The notes under the pieces are model-generated. The model saw only the letters and a program-made list of their open reading frames with translations. It made no database searches and was not told the DNA's origin. Shown here piece after piece: positions 1 through 8,420 of a DNA stretch of 64,000 nucleotides. Within the stretch, counting starts at the first letter, position 1, and every line of letters starts with the position of its first letter. The DNA comes from Thermophagus xiamenensis (GTDB lineage: Bacteria; Bacteroidota; Bacteroidia; Bacteroidales; Marinilabiliaceae). The translations under genes and the position numbers were made by a program. Location: NCBI RefSeq assembly GCF_900112795.1, contig NZ_FONA01000001.1, forward strand, positions 62,001-126,000, given 5' to 3'.

Positions 1-362
1 GCAGCGGGGCCATACTAAATATTAGTTCTATGGCAGCCCATTATGGCATTCCACAAGTAATTGGTTATACGGCGGCCAAAAGTGCCGTAGAAGGGATGAC
101 CCGTGCTCTGACGGTGGAATGGGCACCCAAAGGGATCAGGGTCAATGCCATAGCACCGGGATTCATTTATTCCGAAATGTCGGCCAAAGCATTAAACAAC
201 GATCCTGAACGCAAACAAAAAGTCTTTTCCCGCACCCCCATGGGCCGGATGGGACAACCCGAAGAGGTAGCTTCGGCCGCGCTCTTTCTGGTTTCGGAGG
301 CGGCCAGTTACATCACCGGTGTAGTTCTGCCCGTTGATGGCGGAAATTCCATCGGCTTTTAA
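1..362 (+). CDS. SDR-family oxidoreductase, 3' part only (probable D-mannonate/fructuronate oxidoreductase)
   Basis: The reading frame is open from base 3, so the gene begins before the window; the ATG at 30 is internal. The visible part carries the classical short-chain dehydrogenase active site: a catalytic Ser in NISS, then Tyr-x-x-x-Lys in GYTAAKSA, followed by the cofactor-side motif VNAIAPGFI and the C-terminal VDGGNS. The enzyme is a cytosolic NAD(P)-dependent oxidoreductase. The next gene, 66 bases downstream on the same strand, encodes a mannonate dehydratase-family protein. In hexuronate catabolism D-mannonate is formed from fructuronate by an oxidoreductase and then dehydrated, so the pair suggests fructuronate reductase activity. 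SDR substrate cannot be read from sequence, and the missing N-terminus hides the Rossmann glycine motif. Confidence 0.85.
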   Translation, partial: SGAILNISSMAAHYGIPQVIGYTAAKSAVEGMTRALTVEWAPKGIRVNAIAPGFIYSEMSAKALNNDPERKQKVFSRTPMGRMGQPEEVASAALFLVSEAASYITGVVLPVDGGNSIGF

Positions 363-428
363 TTTACAGAAAACAAATATTCTACCCATTTCTTAAAAAC
401 ACACGAACAAAACTTAAGAACTCATTGT

Positions 429-1637
429 ATGAAAATAACCGATGCAAAAGTCATAGTCTGCTCGCCAGGTCGTAATTTTGTCACCCTTAAAATTTATACC
501 GACCAGGGGATCTACGGGTTGGGCGACGCCACCCTTAATGGCCGCGAACTAGCTGTGGCCAAATATCTGGAAGAGTACTGCATTCCGGCACTCAAGGGCC
601 GTAATCCCCTCAACATCGAAGATATATGGCACTATTTTTACCGGGGTGTATACTGGAAACGTGGGGCCGTTACCATGACAGCCCTTTCGGCCATCGACAT
701 GGCCCTGTGGGATATCAAAGGCAAAATGCTCAACACACCACTGTATAACCTTTTGGGCGGAAAAAGCCGCAACAAGGTTTTGGTTTATGCCCATTCCAAC
801 GGCATAGATCTGGATCATGCGTTGGAGAGTGTGGCCCAAGAACTAGACAAAGGTTTCAAAGCCATCCGGGTGCAGTCGGGGATTCCCGGACTAGATCACA
901 CCTACGGTGTAGCCCAAAAAGGCGAAAAATATGAACCCGCCACCAAGGGTCTCCCGCGGGAAGACTTCTGGGACACCCACAAGTACTTGAACTGGGCTCC
1001 TAAACTTTTTAGCAAGGTAAGGGAACACTTTGGGGAAGACCTCCTTTTGTTGCATGATGTTCATCATCGGCTCACCCCCATTGAGGCTGCCCGCCTGGGC
1101 AAGGAGCTGGAACCTTTCCATCTGTTCTGGATGGAAGATGCGGTGACCGGAGAATTACAGGAAGGCTTCAGAGTGGTGCGCCAACATACCACAACCCCTT
1201 TGGCAATTGGGGAGGTTTTTAATTCGGTATATGATTACACCACCCTCATATCGGAGCAATTGATCGATTTCGTGCGGATGCCCATCGTACATGGCGGCGG
1301 GATCACCCATTTGCAAAAGGTGGCGGCATTTGCCTCCATTTATCACGTTCAAACCGGATTTCACGGAGCTACTGACTTGTCGCCGATCAATATGGCGGCC
1401 GCCCTTCATTTCGACTTTGCCATTAACAACTTTGGCATTCAGGAATACATGCCTCACGAAGAAATCGTCAACGAAGTGTTTAAAATCAATTACCGTTTCG
1501 AAGAGGGGTACATGTACATTGACGACACCCCGGGTATTGGCGTCGATTTGGATGAAAAGGCCGCTCAAAAGTTCCCCTATATTCCGGCCAGTCTACCCGT
1601 AAACCGGAAAACCGACGGCACCTTGTTTTACTGGTAA
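429..1637 (+). CDS. manD: D-mannonate dehydratase (ManD), enolase superfamily
   Basis: The 402-residue product has the usual length of the enolase-superfamily ManD/RspA group. It dehydrates D-mannonate to 2-keto-3-deoxy-D-gluconate in hexuronate breakdown and needs Mg2+. Visible features are the N-terminal capping domain (about 1-115), a barrel domain with the metal-ligand run LLLHDVHHRL near residue 210, WMEDAV near 236, and IGEVFNS near 262. The catalytic-face segment VHGGGIT and the FHGATDLSP stretch also fit the family. It follows the SDR gene on the same strand, as expected for a two-gene mannonate module. Some members of this subgroup have low activity or act on D-gluconate, so the exact substrate is less certain than the family. 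Confidence 0.88.
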   Translation: MKITDAKVIVCSPGRNFVTLKIYTDQGIYGLGDATLNGRELAVAKYLEEYCIPALKGRNPLNIEDIWHYFYRGVYWKRGAVTMTALSAIDMALWDIKGKMLNTPLYNLLGGKSRNKVLVYAHSNGIDLDHALESVAQELDKGFKAIRVQSGIPGLDHTYGVAQKGEKYEPATKGLPREDFWDTHKYLNWAPKLFSKVREHFGEDLLLLHDVHHRLTPIEAARLGKELEPFHLFWMEDAVTGELQEGFRVVRQHTTTPLAIGEVFNSVYDYTTLISEQLIDFVRMPIVHGGGITHLQKVAAFASIYHVQTGFHGATDLSPINMAAALHFDFAINNFGIQEYMPHEEIVNEVFKINYRFEEGYMYIDDTPGIGVDLDEKAAQKFPYIPASLPVNRKTDGTLFYW

Positions 1638-1666
1638 AAGGAGTTCAGAGGTAGACTTTTATCATA

Positions 1667-1703
1667 AGATGATTGTTCCTATATTTGCCAGGAACAATCA
1701 TCT
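1667..1703 (+). promoter_or_regulatory. Perfect 14-bp inverted repeat enclosing a promoter -7 element, upstream of the MFS gene
   Basis: Arms AGATGATTGTTCCT (1667-1680) and AGGAACAATCATCT (1690-1703) are exact reverse complements around a 9-base centre. The Bacteroidota -7 motif TATATTTG (1680-1687) overlaps the last base of the left arm and the centre. TTTT at 1657-1660 is 19 bases upstream, a weak match to the -33 TTTG. The start codon at 1709 is only a few bases past the right arm. The palindrome could be a repressor operator or, if transcribed from manD, a hairpin without a U-tract. I favour an operator. Confidence 0.6.
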
Positions 1704-1708
1704 ATATT

Positions 1709-3091
1709 ATGGACTGGACACGAAAGCAGTTCTCTATTCTATCTATGGTAGCCATAACCTCCTTCATGGGTACCTTTCTGATCTCCTCCATCAACATTGC
1801 ATTACCAGCCATCGAAAAAAGTTTCGACATGGATGCGGTTACTCTTAGCTGGGTGGTTACTTCGTTTTTATTGTCGATGGCCCTATTGTTACTTCCGGCG
1901 GGGCGCTGGGGCGATTTTACAGGCATTCGTCGACTCTTTAAATTCGGCGTCATTCTTTTTACCATGTCTTCTCTTTTATGTGGCATAGCACCATCAGGGT
2001 ATTGGCTCATTCTGTTTCGGTTTATTCAGGGTGCAGGAGCTGCATTTACCAGCACCACGGGTCCGGCCATTCTGGTATCTGCGTTTCCTCCCCGGCAACG
2101 AGGAAGAGTATTGGGCATGTCGGTATCGGCCGTTTATCTGGGTCTTGCTTTTGGCCCTTTTGCCGGGGGCATTCTAACCCAGTCATTAGGGTGGCGTTCC
2201 ATATTTTATGCTTCAGCCTTTTTGGGAACAGGCGTGGCGATTATCACTCAACTCTTTCTTGGGAAAGATGACACATCCGCCCAGGAAAGTAAAAGTAAAT
2301 TAAGCCTGAACAGCCTTGTTTTTTACGTTGCAGGCCTTACGTCAATGGTCTTTGGATCCTCATTAATACCGAAGCTACCAGGATGGGTGTTAATAGGAAC
2401 AGGTTTTATAGCTCTCATGGTGTTTTGGAAAAGGGAAAGCCGCTCGGCCCATCCTGTTATTCCCACCAGACTATTCACCCAAAACCGGCTGTTTGCCTTT
2501 TCCAACCTGGCTGCCCTGATCAATTACAGTGCCACTTTTGCCATTGTATTTTTGCTTAGTCTTTTCTTACAAAAAATACAACATATGACACCCCGGCAAG
2601 CAGGCATGGTGCTCATCGCACAACCAACAGTGATGGCTATATTTTCACCTGTTGCAGGCCGTTGGTCAGATAAATTAGAACCCCGAATTCTGGCTACCCT
2701 GGGAATGACCATGTGTGCCTTGGGGCTGGGTGCCTTCACTCTTTTAGGCCAAAACACCTCCATTGGAATGTTGGTGGCACTTTTGATATGGATGGGACTG
2801 GGATTTGCTTTATTCTCCTCCCCCAACATGAACACCATTATGAGTTCTGTTGACAAAAACAGGTACGGACTGGCTTCGGGGACGGCAGCCACCATGAGGG
2901 TTCTTGGTCAAATGGCCAGCATGACCATTGTCACCTTCATGTTCGCCCTGCTCTTTAACGGACATAGTGTCGACACTATTTCATTTCCCACTTTTCTAAA
3001 GGCCATGAAATATGGATTTCTGACTTTTGCGTTGATTGCAGCGGCCGGCATTTTCTTTTCTTATAACCGGGGGAATATGAACAGGGAATAA
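1709..3091 (+). CDS. MFS transporter, multidrug-exporter (DHA2/EmrB-QacA) type
   Basis: The product has about 460 hydrophobic residues and, by eye, about 14 membrane segments. Motif A-like sequence GRWGDFTGIRR lies after the second segment. The antiporter motif C appears as LGLAFGPFAGG in the fifth, which is typical of proton-coupled exporters. It probably extrudes a small hydrophobic compound at the inner membrane; the substrate cannot be read. I chose the ATG at 1709 over one at 1673, because 1673 lies inside the palindrome and would place the promoter -7 element inside the coding region. It follows manD by 71 bases but appears to have its own promoter, so it may not belong to mannonate catabolism. 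Confidence 0.85.
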   Translation: MDWTRKQFSILSMVAITSFMGTFLISSINIALPAIEKSFDMDAVTLSWVVTSFLLSMALLLLPAGRWGDFTGIRRLFKFGVILFTMSSLLCGIAPSGYWLILFRFIQGAGAAFTSTTGPAILVSAFPPRQRGRVLGMSVSAVYLGLAFGPFAGGILTQSLGWRSIFYASAFLGTGVAIITQLFLGKDDTSAQESKSKLSLNSLVFYVAGLTSMVFGSSLIPKLPGWVLIGTGFIALMVFWKRESRSAHPVIPTRLFTQNRLFAFSNLAALINYSATFAIVFLLSLFLQKIQHMTPRQAGMVLIAQPTVMAIFSPVAGRWSDKLEPRILATLGMTMCALGLGAFTLLGQNTSIGMLVALLIWMGLGFALFSSPNMNTIMSSVDKNRYGLASGTAATMRVLGQMASMTIVTFMFALLFNGHSVDTISFPTFLKAMKYGFLTFALIAAAGIFFSYNRGNMNRE

Positions 3092-3291
3092 AAGAAAATG
3101 TCTTTATGCGCTGATACACCACAAAAAAGGGATTCAGCGTTCAAAGAAATCCTATACCCCCATAACCAAAGATCCGATTTGTTTTTCATGGCTCCGTGTC
3201 AATGCATTTTGCCATTCATCTTATGAGGGAAAAAGCCGAAAAGTAGTTTTTTTGTTACCACAGTTTTCCCTCCCACCAGCGTTCCCCGATG

Positions 3292-4266
3292 TCATTCTTC
3301 CTCAGGAATCTCGTTTTCGCCAAATTTTACCGATCCCAGGTTGGTAAGCTGGTATTCGTCCAAAACCAATGATACATCCGCATTTTCATCTACCTCCGTA
3401 ACCGTCATCCTGTTAATAGTTCCTTTTTCCTTGTCATGGCTTTCGCTCTCCATCACCATACCTTTGTTTATTCCCTGAGAGTACAATTTACTCTTCAAAA
3501 TGGAAGTGTAAATATCCGCCGACAACCATTTCACCGATTGAGTGATCCATAAAGTTCCCTCATACTCATCCGTTTCATAAATGTATTCTTCACACTTGTA
3601 GCCAAGAATATTCTTGGTACGACCTGTTGACTTCAGCACTTCATGGCCCTCATCGCTATCTATTTCTTCATCAACAACATCTGAAAAAACATTGTCCCAA
3701 CCTCTTATGCCATAAACGACACCGGTTTTTTCACCATCTTCTTCGGTAAGAACAATCGTTGCATTGTTGGCAAAGTCCATAATAAAAATACCTGCCGAGG
3801 TTTCCTTTCCTGTATCTGGATCACCGGCTATAAACTGGTAAGCAAAGTTTTTCTCACCGGGGGATATCAGGGTAATCACATCACCTTCCTCTTTTACTTT
3901 ACCTTGTTTGTTCAACGAGGTAAAATGAAATTTAATTTTTGATGAGAAATGGTACTTATCGGCAACGGATACAGGCTCGGACGAAATGCTCATACCTTCC
4001 ATCATTGAGCGAATTTTATTTCTCTCTGTCGAATTTTCAGATTGCCCTTCATTAACAGATGTATCACTTCCTTCCAAAGCATCTTCAACGTTATCCAGAC
4101 CTTTGTCGATTTGTTCATCCAGTTTCTTCTCGGCCCTTTCTTCGGCTTTCTGTTCAGCTTTTTCCTTTGCTTTTTTAGCCACTCTATCCAGAAATCCCTG
4201 CGAATACCCGGGCATTACCATTGACCCAATCAATAACATCATCCACAATTTCAGCGTATATCTCAT
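3292..4266 (-). CDS. Exported DUF4412-type protein with N-terminal coiled coil
   Basis: The 324-residue protein begins with a signal peptide (hydrophobic core LWMMLLIGSMVM, likely cleavage near YSQ). A highly charged Lys/Glu/Ala stretch (about 27-65) should form a helix or coiled coil. An acidic Ser/Glu linker leads to a beta-rich region (about 95-320) with the pattern NILGYKCEEYIYETDE and an LWIT strand, which I recognise as DUF4412. Proteins of this type are periplasmic or cell-surface and have no known function. It stands alone between the MFS gene and ssb on the opposite strand. The domain call is from memory of the family pattern and not from a search. Confidence 0.7.
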   Translation of the reverse strand: MRYTLKLWMMLLIGSMVMPGYSQGFLDRVAKKAKEKAEQKAEERAEKKLDEQIDKGLDNVEDALEGSDTSVNEGQSENSTERNKIRSMMEGMSISSEPVSVADKYHFSSKIKFHFTSLNKQGKVKEEGDVITLISPGEKNFAYQFIAGDPDTGKETSAGIFIMDFANNATIVLTEEDGEKTGVVYGIRGWDNVFSDVVDEEIDSDEGHEVLKSTGRTKNILGYKCEEYIYETDEYEGTLWITQSVKWLSADIYTSILKSKLYSQGINKGMVMESESHDKEKGTINRMTVTEVDENADVSLVLDEYQLTNLGSVKFGENEIPEEE

Positions 4267-4630
4267 CGTACTTTAAATTTTAAGATTAAACCCTATTAAA
4301 ATTAATTATCACGTATTGCATTATCACACAATAACAAAAGACTTTAGCCTTTATACAATTACCGGAAGTTATTACGACTGAATCATTTTGTCAACACCAA
4401 ACCAGATTACGAGTAAATATTGTTTAGGATACACATAAAAACGTGACTAAACTTTAAAGCGAAAAGCCACTTCCCGCAAACACCTCATCAATAACACTTT
4501 GAAGATTGAAATTGTTTAAAAACCATGTCTGATAACATTATTACTGTAAAAAAATATTTTATAACTTTATCAATCATTAATATGACAAATCCATAATCAA
4601 TTAGTTGTTAACCCTAAAATTTAATTTGTC
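4267..4630. other. Divergent intergenic region between the DUF4412 gene and ssb
   Basis: This is 364 bases of AT-rich DNA between two divergently read genes. It must hold both promoters, but I find no exact TTTG/TAnnTTTG pair on either strand. TAACTTTA near 4562 is the closest -7-like match for ssb. I see no RNA gene or repeat. Confidence 0.4.
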
Positions 4631-4951
4631 ATGTTAAAAATGATAGTATCCGGCACCCTTGGACAAGATGCCGAAATACGGGAAGTAGGCAATAAAAAAG
4701 CCATAAACTTTGATGTTGCCGTATCTATGGATTACAAAGATCAGCAAGGCAACAAGGTAGAACGCACCGAATGGGTCAGAGCCGTTATTTGGAAAAATGA
4801 GGGTCAAAGCACAAAAGTGGCAGACTACTTAAAGAAAGGGCGCAAAGTGCTGTTAGAAGGAATACCATCAAGCGAAGGTTTCAAAACCAAAGATGGAGAG
4901 ATAAAATCTGCTTTGAACATTAACGTCAAAGAACTGGAGTTTTTAAGCTAA
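4631..4951 (+). CDS. ssb: Single-stranded DNA-binding protein (short SSB)
   Basis: The 106-residue protein is a single OB-fold. It starts MLKMIVSGTLGQDAEIREV, and has the NFDVAVSMD strand, the TEWVRAVIW signature and the YLKKGRKVLLEG strand of bacterial SSBs. It binds single-stranded DNA during replication, recombination and repair. It ends just after the OB-fold and lacks the acidic C-terminal tail (DDDIPF-type) that recruits partner proteins. It may therefore be a secondary SSB, with a full-length copy elsewhere. It stands alone, so its neighbours say nothing of its role. Confidence 0.88.
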   Translation: MLKMIVSGTLGQDAEIREVGNKKAINFDVAVSMDYKDQQGNKVERTEWVRAVIWKNEGQSTKVADYLKKGRKVLLEGIPSSEGFKTKDGEIKSALNINVKELEFLS

Positions 4952-5080
4952 TGCCCTATTTTTTGGACGCACCAGTGAAAGAGGGAGTCAATCCTAAAAT
5001 TAACATTACCAATGTCAATGATATAAGTTATCGGCATTTCAAAACCTCCACACAAACGACGAATCTGTTACTACCTGCTT

Positions 5081-5824
5081 TTAGACTCCCTCTTTGCGTT
5101 TACTAAAAAGTAATTTTCCAATTGAAAAAAGAACATATAACAAAACGGTTACCGCTATCCCCCCAATACCAATAAACAAAACCGACAACAAACCAATCAA
5201 TAACAAAAGATAACGCAATTCGTTGCCTTTCACACAAAACGACTTAAACTTTAGTGAAAACATGGGTATCTCGCTCACTAACAACAGGCAAAAGACAGCA
5301 ATTAAACCCAACACCACATAGGGCGAAGCCAGTTTCGGCCAAAGACCTCCGTTTGTAAAAATAAAATGTACCAAAGAAACCGAAAACATACCAGTAGCAG
5401 TAGTGGTAAGTCCTAAGAAAGTTTCAGTTTGACGGGTATCTATGTTAAACTTGGCCAAACGCAATGCCGAAAAAACGGTCAAAAGAAAAGGTATTAATAG
5501 TAATATCCGATCCGAACTTGTTAGTTGCCAAAAATTAATATTCCAATCCTGCGTCATGCCATAATGTAACAGCGACATATAGGCAGCGGCAGGCGCCAAG
5601 CCAAAGCTAACCAAATCGGCCAGGGAATCCAGTTCTTTGCCTATATCGCTATATGCATTTAACATGCGGGCGGCAAAACCATCCGAAAAATCGAAGACAG
5701 CAGCCAAAAGGACACACCATGCCGTCAGGTCTGGTTGGCCCTGTAAGGCCAGAAACATACCGATGGTTCCTAACAACAGATTTAAACTCGTAAGCGTATT
5801 GGGAAAATGTTTTAATAGATTCAT
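5081..5824 (-). CDS. pssA: CDP-diacylglycerol--serine O-phosphatidyltransferase
   Basis: This is an integral membrane enzyme that condenses CDP-diacylglycerol with L-serine to phosphatidylserine, the precursor of phosphatidylethanolamine. The CDP-alcohol phosphatidyltransferase signature D-G-x2-A-R-x8-G-x3-D-x3-D is complete (DGFAAR, then G four before the first of two Asp residues), with the catalytic Asp in SLAD. Several hydrophobic segments fill the remainder. The frame stays open upstream to 5911, but I place the start at the ATG at 5824, which gives 247 residues beginning MNLLKHFPNTLT. This matches the family, in which the first helix follows a PN(x)LT motif. It is a single gene on the minus strand. 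Confidence 0.88.
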   Translation of the reverse strand: MNLLKHFPNTLTSLNLLLGTIGMFLALQGQPDLTAWCVLLAAVFDFSDGFAARMLNAYSDIGKELDSLADLVSFGLAPAAAYMSLLHYGMTQDWNINFWQLTSSDRILLLIPFLLTVFSALRLAKFNIDTRQTETFLGLTTTATGMFSVSLVHFIFTNGGLWPKLASPYVVLGLIAVFCLLLVSEIPMFSLKFKSFCVKGNELRYLLLLIGLLSVLFIGIGGIAVTVLLYVLFSIGKLLFSKRKEGV

Positions 5825-6299
5825 ATCGAACAGAGAATTTTTACAAGCAACAAAAGTAACTTTTTTAAGCTGATTATCGATTTTACAGAACCGGTCTTTT
5901 TGAAACATCAATTAAACCAATTGAATGTTTAAGAAAACCGACAAAAAATAAAACAACCTCCGTTAATCGATATTTTTTTGTACATTAATCAAATATTTTC
6001 ATCCCTTCATCACTTCAACTTGACTTTTTCTGCTATTGTTTTTTTACAAGCCATTATTTTTGCCCGCAAAATCATTACAAGACAATTTTCTTAAAGAAAC
6101 AGGACTACTTTTTACTAACCCTACAGCAAATTAATGCAACCCCAACCTGCATTGACCATCTAATCCATTCAATAAAACTCATTTTGTCATTTTATTAGGG
6201 TTAAAACAATTTTAAAGTAAATATCACATTTGTCAAACCAGTTTGAACAGAATATTTAAACCAATAATATTTTCTGTTTAAATTCTAAATTTATTTAAC
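5825..6299. other. Divergent intergenic region between pssA and the hemerythrin genes
   Basis: This is 475 bases of very AT-rich DNA with no convincing gene. It should hold the promoters of pssA (minus) and of the hemerythrin pair (plus). TTTG near 6242 followed by TAATATTTTC near 6263 is an imperfect promoter candidate for the latter. I see no repeat or RNA structure. Confidence 0.4.
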
Positions 6300-6695
6300 A
6301 TGCTAATTCAATGGACAGAGGACTTGTCGGTAGGCAATCCAACTATAGACAAAGAGCACCAAAAATGGATTTCTCTTCTCAATGATTTTTACGAAGGGTT
6401 AAAAGCGGGGAAGTCAAAGGAAAAATTGACCGAACTTGTTTTAGGGATGCTGGAATATACAAAATATCATTTTGCCGATGAAGAGCGCTACATGAAATCT
6501 ATCGGCTATCCCGACCTTGAAAAACATAAAGAGAAGCACGATTTCTATGTAAAAAAAATCACCGAATTTTACGAAAAAATTCAAAACAATAAGTTAATCC
6601 TTTCATTAGAGGTCACTAACTTTCTAAAAACATGGCTTATAAATCACATCAAAGGAACGGATCAGAAGTATGCAGAATTTGCTAAAAACAAATAA
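6300..6695 (+). CDS. Bacteriohemerythrin, copy 1
   Basis: The 131-residue protein is a four-helix hemerythrin with all di-iron ligands present: His20, His57, Glu61, His76, His80, His116 and Asp121, in the motifs DKEH, YHFADEE, HKEKH and NHIKGTD. Hemerythrins bind O2 reversibly and act in oxygen storage, delivery or sensing; this one is a single-domain cytosolic form. It is followed after 26 bases by a second hemerythrin of the same layout, so the pair arose by tandem duplication. They are probably co-transcribed. An oxygen-buffering role fits the presence of cytochrome bd and HydF in the window, but that link is inference. Confidence 0.92.
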   Translation: MLIQWTEDLSVGNPTIDKEHQKWISLLNDFYEGLKAGKSKEKLTELVLGMLEYTKYHFADEERYMKSIGYPDLEKHKEKHDFYVKKITEFYEKIQNNKLILSLEVTNFLKTWLINHIKGTDQKYAEFAKNK

Positions 6696-6721
6696 TGTAC
6701 CACTCAAAAACCCAGTAAATT

Positions 6722-7129
6722 ATGAGTTTAATCAAATGGACGCCTGAATTTTCAGTTAACCATCCTGAGATCGACAAAGAGCATCAAAGTCTTTTTGAGA
6801 TGCTGAACCGGTTTTATCAAGGTATTCAAGAGAGCTCGCCAAAAGAAAAACTGGCACAACTCATTAAAGGACTTATCAATTATGCTCGGACTCACTTTAA
6901 GCATGAAGAAGAATATATGCGATCCATAGCATATCCAGGGCTTCTGGCTCATCAAAAAGAGCATCAGGAATTTATGGATAAAGTCAATGAATTTTATGAA
7001 AAATATACTAATGGTCGCCTAATTCTTTCTATTGAAGTAACCAATTTCATTAAAAACTGGATTACGAATCATATAAAAAAAGAAGATAAAAGGTATGCCA
7101 CCTTTGTCGGAAAAGAGAAAAACGCCTAA
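6722..7129 (+). CDS. Bacteriohemerythrin, copy 2
   Basis: The 135-residue paralogue of the gene just upstream keeps all seven iron ligands: His21, His58, Glu62, His77, His81, His117 and Asp122. Segments such as EVTNF and NHIKK line up with copy 1, and the overall similarity is clear throughout. It binds O2 at a di-iron site. The histidine-operon promoter begins four bases after its stop codon, and I see no terminator between, so some read-through into the his leader is possible. Confidence 0.92.
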   Translation: MSLIKWTPEFSVNHPEIDKEHQSLFEMLNRFYQGIQESSPKEKLAQLIKGLINYARTHFKHEEEYMRSIAYPGLLAHQKEHQEFMDKVNEFYEKYTNGRLILSIEVTNFIKNWITNHIKKEDKRYATFVGKEKNA

Positions 7130-7132
7130 AAA

Positions 7133-7163
7133 TTTGATTTTGCAAAAAAAGAAGCTATTTTTG
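7133..7163 (+). promoter_or_regulatory. Promoter of the histidine operon
   Basis: TTTG at 7133-7136 and TATTTTTG at 7156-7163 are separated by 19 bases, a full match to the Bacteroidota -33/-7 consensus. Transcription would start near 7170, about 27 bases before the leader peptide start. Confidence 0.7.
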
Positions 7164-7196
7164 CATTGAATTGACAGATAAAAAAGAAAGTTACTT

Positions 7197-7250
7197 ATGA
7201 TTCATTCAGTACATCACATCCATTCTCATCATCATTACTGCGTTGTATGA
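7197..7250 (+). CDS. hisL: Histidine operon leader peptide
   Basis: This 17-residue open frame reads MIHSVHHIHSHHHYCVV: seven His in 17 positions, including three in a row. It ends at TGA (7248-7250), 33 bases before an intrinsic terminator and about 100 before hisG. The arrangement is that of classical transcription attenuation: when charged tRNA-His is scarce the ribosome stalls on the His codons and the downstream RNA folds into an antiterminator. It is too short for ordinary gene callers. I am confident because the His codons, terminator and hisG come in the right order and spacing. Confidence 0.9.
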   Translation: MIHSVHHIHSHHHYCVV

Positions 7251-7316
7251 CGAGGGTGGGCTGATTGTACCATAAAAAGATAGAAAAGCTTACCTCGTTG
7301 GTAAGCTTTTTTTTTT
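7250..7316 (+). terminator. his attenuator: terminator and antiterminator
   Basis: The terminator is an 11-bp perfect stem, AAAAGCTTACC (7284-7294) with GGTAAGCTTTT (7300-7310), a five-base loop TCGTT, and a run of T to 7316. ACGAGG (7250-7255), overlapping the leader stop codon, can pair with CCTCGT (7293-7298), which spans the terminator arm and loop. This gives a competing antiterminator, extendable by G-U pairs. Terminator formation would stop transcription before hisG when histidine is plentiful. Confidence 0.88.
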
Positions 7317-7352
7317 GCTAAGAAAATTAATAAACAAGGAAAAGATTATTCA

Positions 7353-8213
7353 ATGGAAACAAAACTACGTATTGCGTTACAAAAGAAAGGGCGATTATTC
7401 GAAGATAGCTATGCCCTGCTTCGCGAGGCGGGTATTAAGTTTAACTTGGGCAATGGGCGCCTGGTAGCTTCGGCCACTAAATTTCCCATCGAAGTACTTT
7501 TTTTACGCGATGATGACATACCACAAACTGTGAACGACCAGGTGGCAGATATCGGCATCGTTGGAGAAAATGAACTAAAAGAAAAAGGATTTAAACTAAA
7601 AACTGTCAAAAAACTGGGTTTTAGCAAATGCCGGCTATCACTGGCTATCCCCAAAGAAATAGAATACCCGGGTCTGTCATGGTTCAACGAAAAAAAGGTT
7701 GCTACCTCCTATCCTAAAATATTGAAAGATTTCTTTTCAAAAAAGGGGATAAATGCTCAAATTCATGAGATTGCCGGATCCGTAGAGATCGCTCCCGGTA
7801 TTGGACTGGCCGATGCCATCTTCGACATTGTCAGTTCGGGCAGTACCCTGGTGGCCAACCACCTGAAAGAGGTGGAAAAAGTCATGGACTCGGAAGCAGT
7901 ATTGGTCTCGTCCCAAAATCTGCCTCCCGAGAAAGAAGCCATTCTCGACCAGTTGATTTTCCGCATTAATGCGGTGATGGCCTCCAGTTCTAACAAATAC
8001 ATTCTTTTAAATGCTCCTAACGACAAGGTAGAACAAATTGTAAAAATTCTGCCCGGCATGAAAAGTCCAACTGTATTACCACTGGCACAAAAAGGTTGGT
8101 CAAGTATACATTCGGTAATTAAGGAAGACCATTTTTGGGAAGTCATCGGACAACTGAAAGAAAATGGCGCTGAAGGCATACTAATTGTACCTATTGAAAA
8201 AATGATTTTGTAA
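7353..8213 (+). CDS. hisG: ATP phosphoribosyltransferase (long form)
   Basis: The 286-residue protein catalyses the first step of histidine synthesis, joining ATP and PRPP. It is the long HisG form with a C-terminal regulatory ACT-like domain (about 210-286), the site of histidine feedback. The N-terminal catalytic part shows LRIALQKKGRLFEDS, the DIGIVGENEL segment and the PRPP-binding loop DIVSSGSTLVANHL. It is the first structural gene after the leader/attenuator, so it is controlled by histidyl-tRNA supply. hisD follows after a 207-base gap filled by the dispersed repeat, which may lower expression of the distal genes or carry its own signals. Confidence 0.95.
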   Translation: METKLRIALQKKGRLFEDSYALLREAGIKFNLGNGRLVASATKFPIEVLFLRDDDIPQTVNDQVADIGIVGENELKEKGFKLKTVKKLGFSKCRLSLAIPKEIEYPGLSWFNEKKVATSYPKILKDFFSKKGINAQIHEIAGSVEIAPGIGLADAIFDIVSSGSTLVANHLKEVEKVMDSEAVLVSSQNLPPEKEAILDQLIFRINAVMASSSNKYILLNAPNDKVEQIVKILPGMKSPTVLPLAQKGWSSIHSVIKEDHFWEVIGQLKENGAEGILIVPIEKMIL

Positions 8214-8238
8214 ATTGGCCCAAATCTCATTAAATATA

Positions 8239-8420
8239 AGTACACAGGAAGAAGACAGAAGAAGTCATTAGTAATTAGCCAATAGTCATTAGTCTTTAGT
8301 CTTTAGTCATTAGTCTTTAGTCATTAGTGGTTAGTGTTGAATAACTAGTGACTAACGACTAACCACTAATGACTAATTTTAAGAACCAATAGTTCAATGA
8401 AATAAGTAAATTTTATACGA
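8239..8420. repeat. Dispersed intergenic repeat, long-form inner module plus right end, abutting hisD
   Basis: The start resembles the GTACACAGG...AGAAG part of other long copies. It is followed by alternating AGTCATTAGT / AGTCTTTAGT units and their inverted complement (ACTAACCACTAATGACTA), which can fold into a hairpin. The right end reads CCAATAGTTCAATGAAATAA then TTTTATACGA, directly against the hisD ATG. The left end (ATGAAACGAGC) is missing. Confidence 0.75.
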
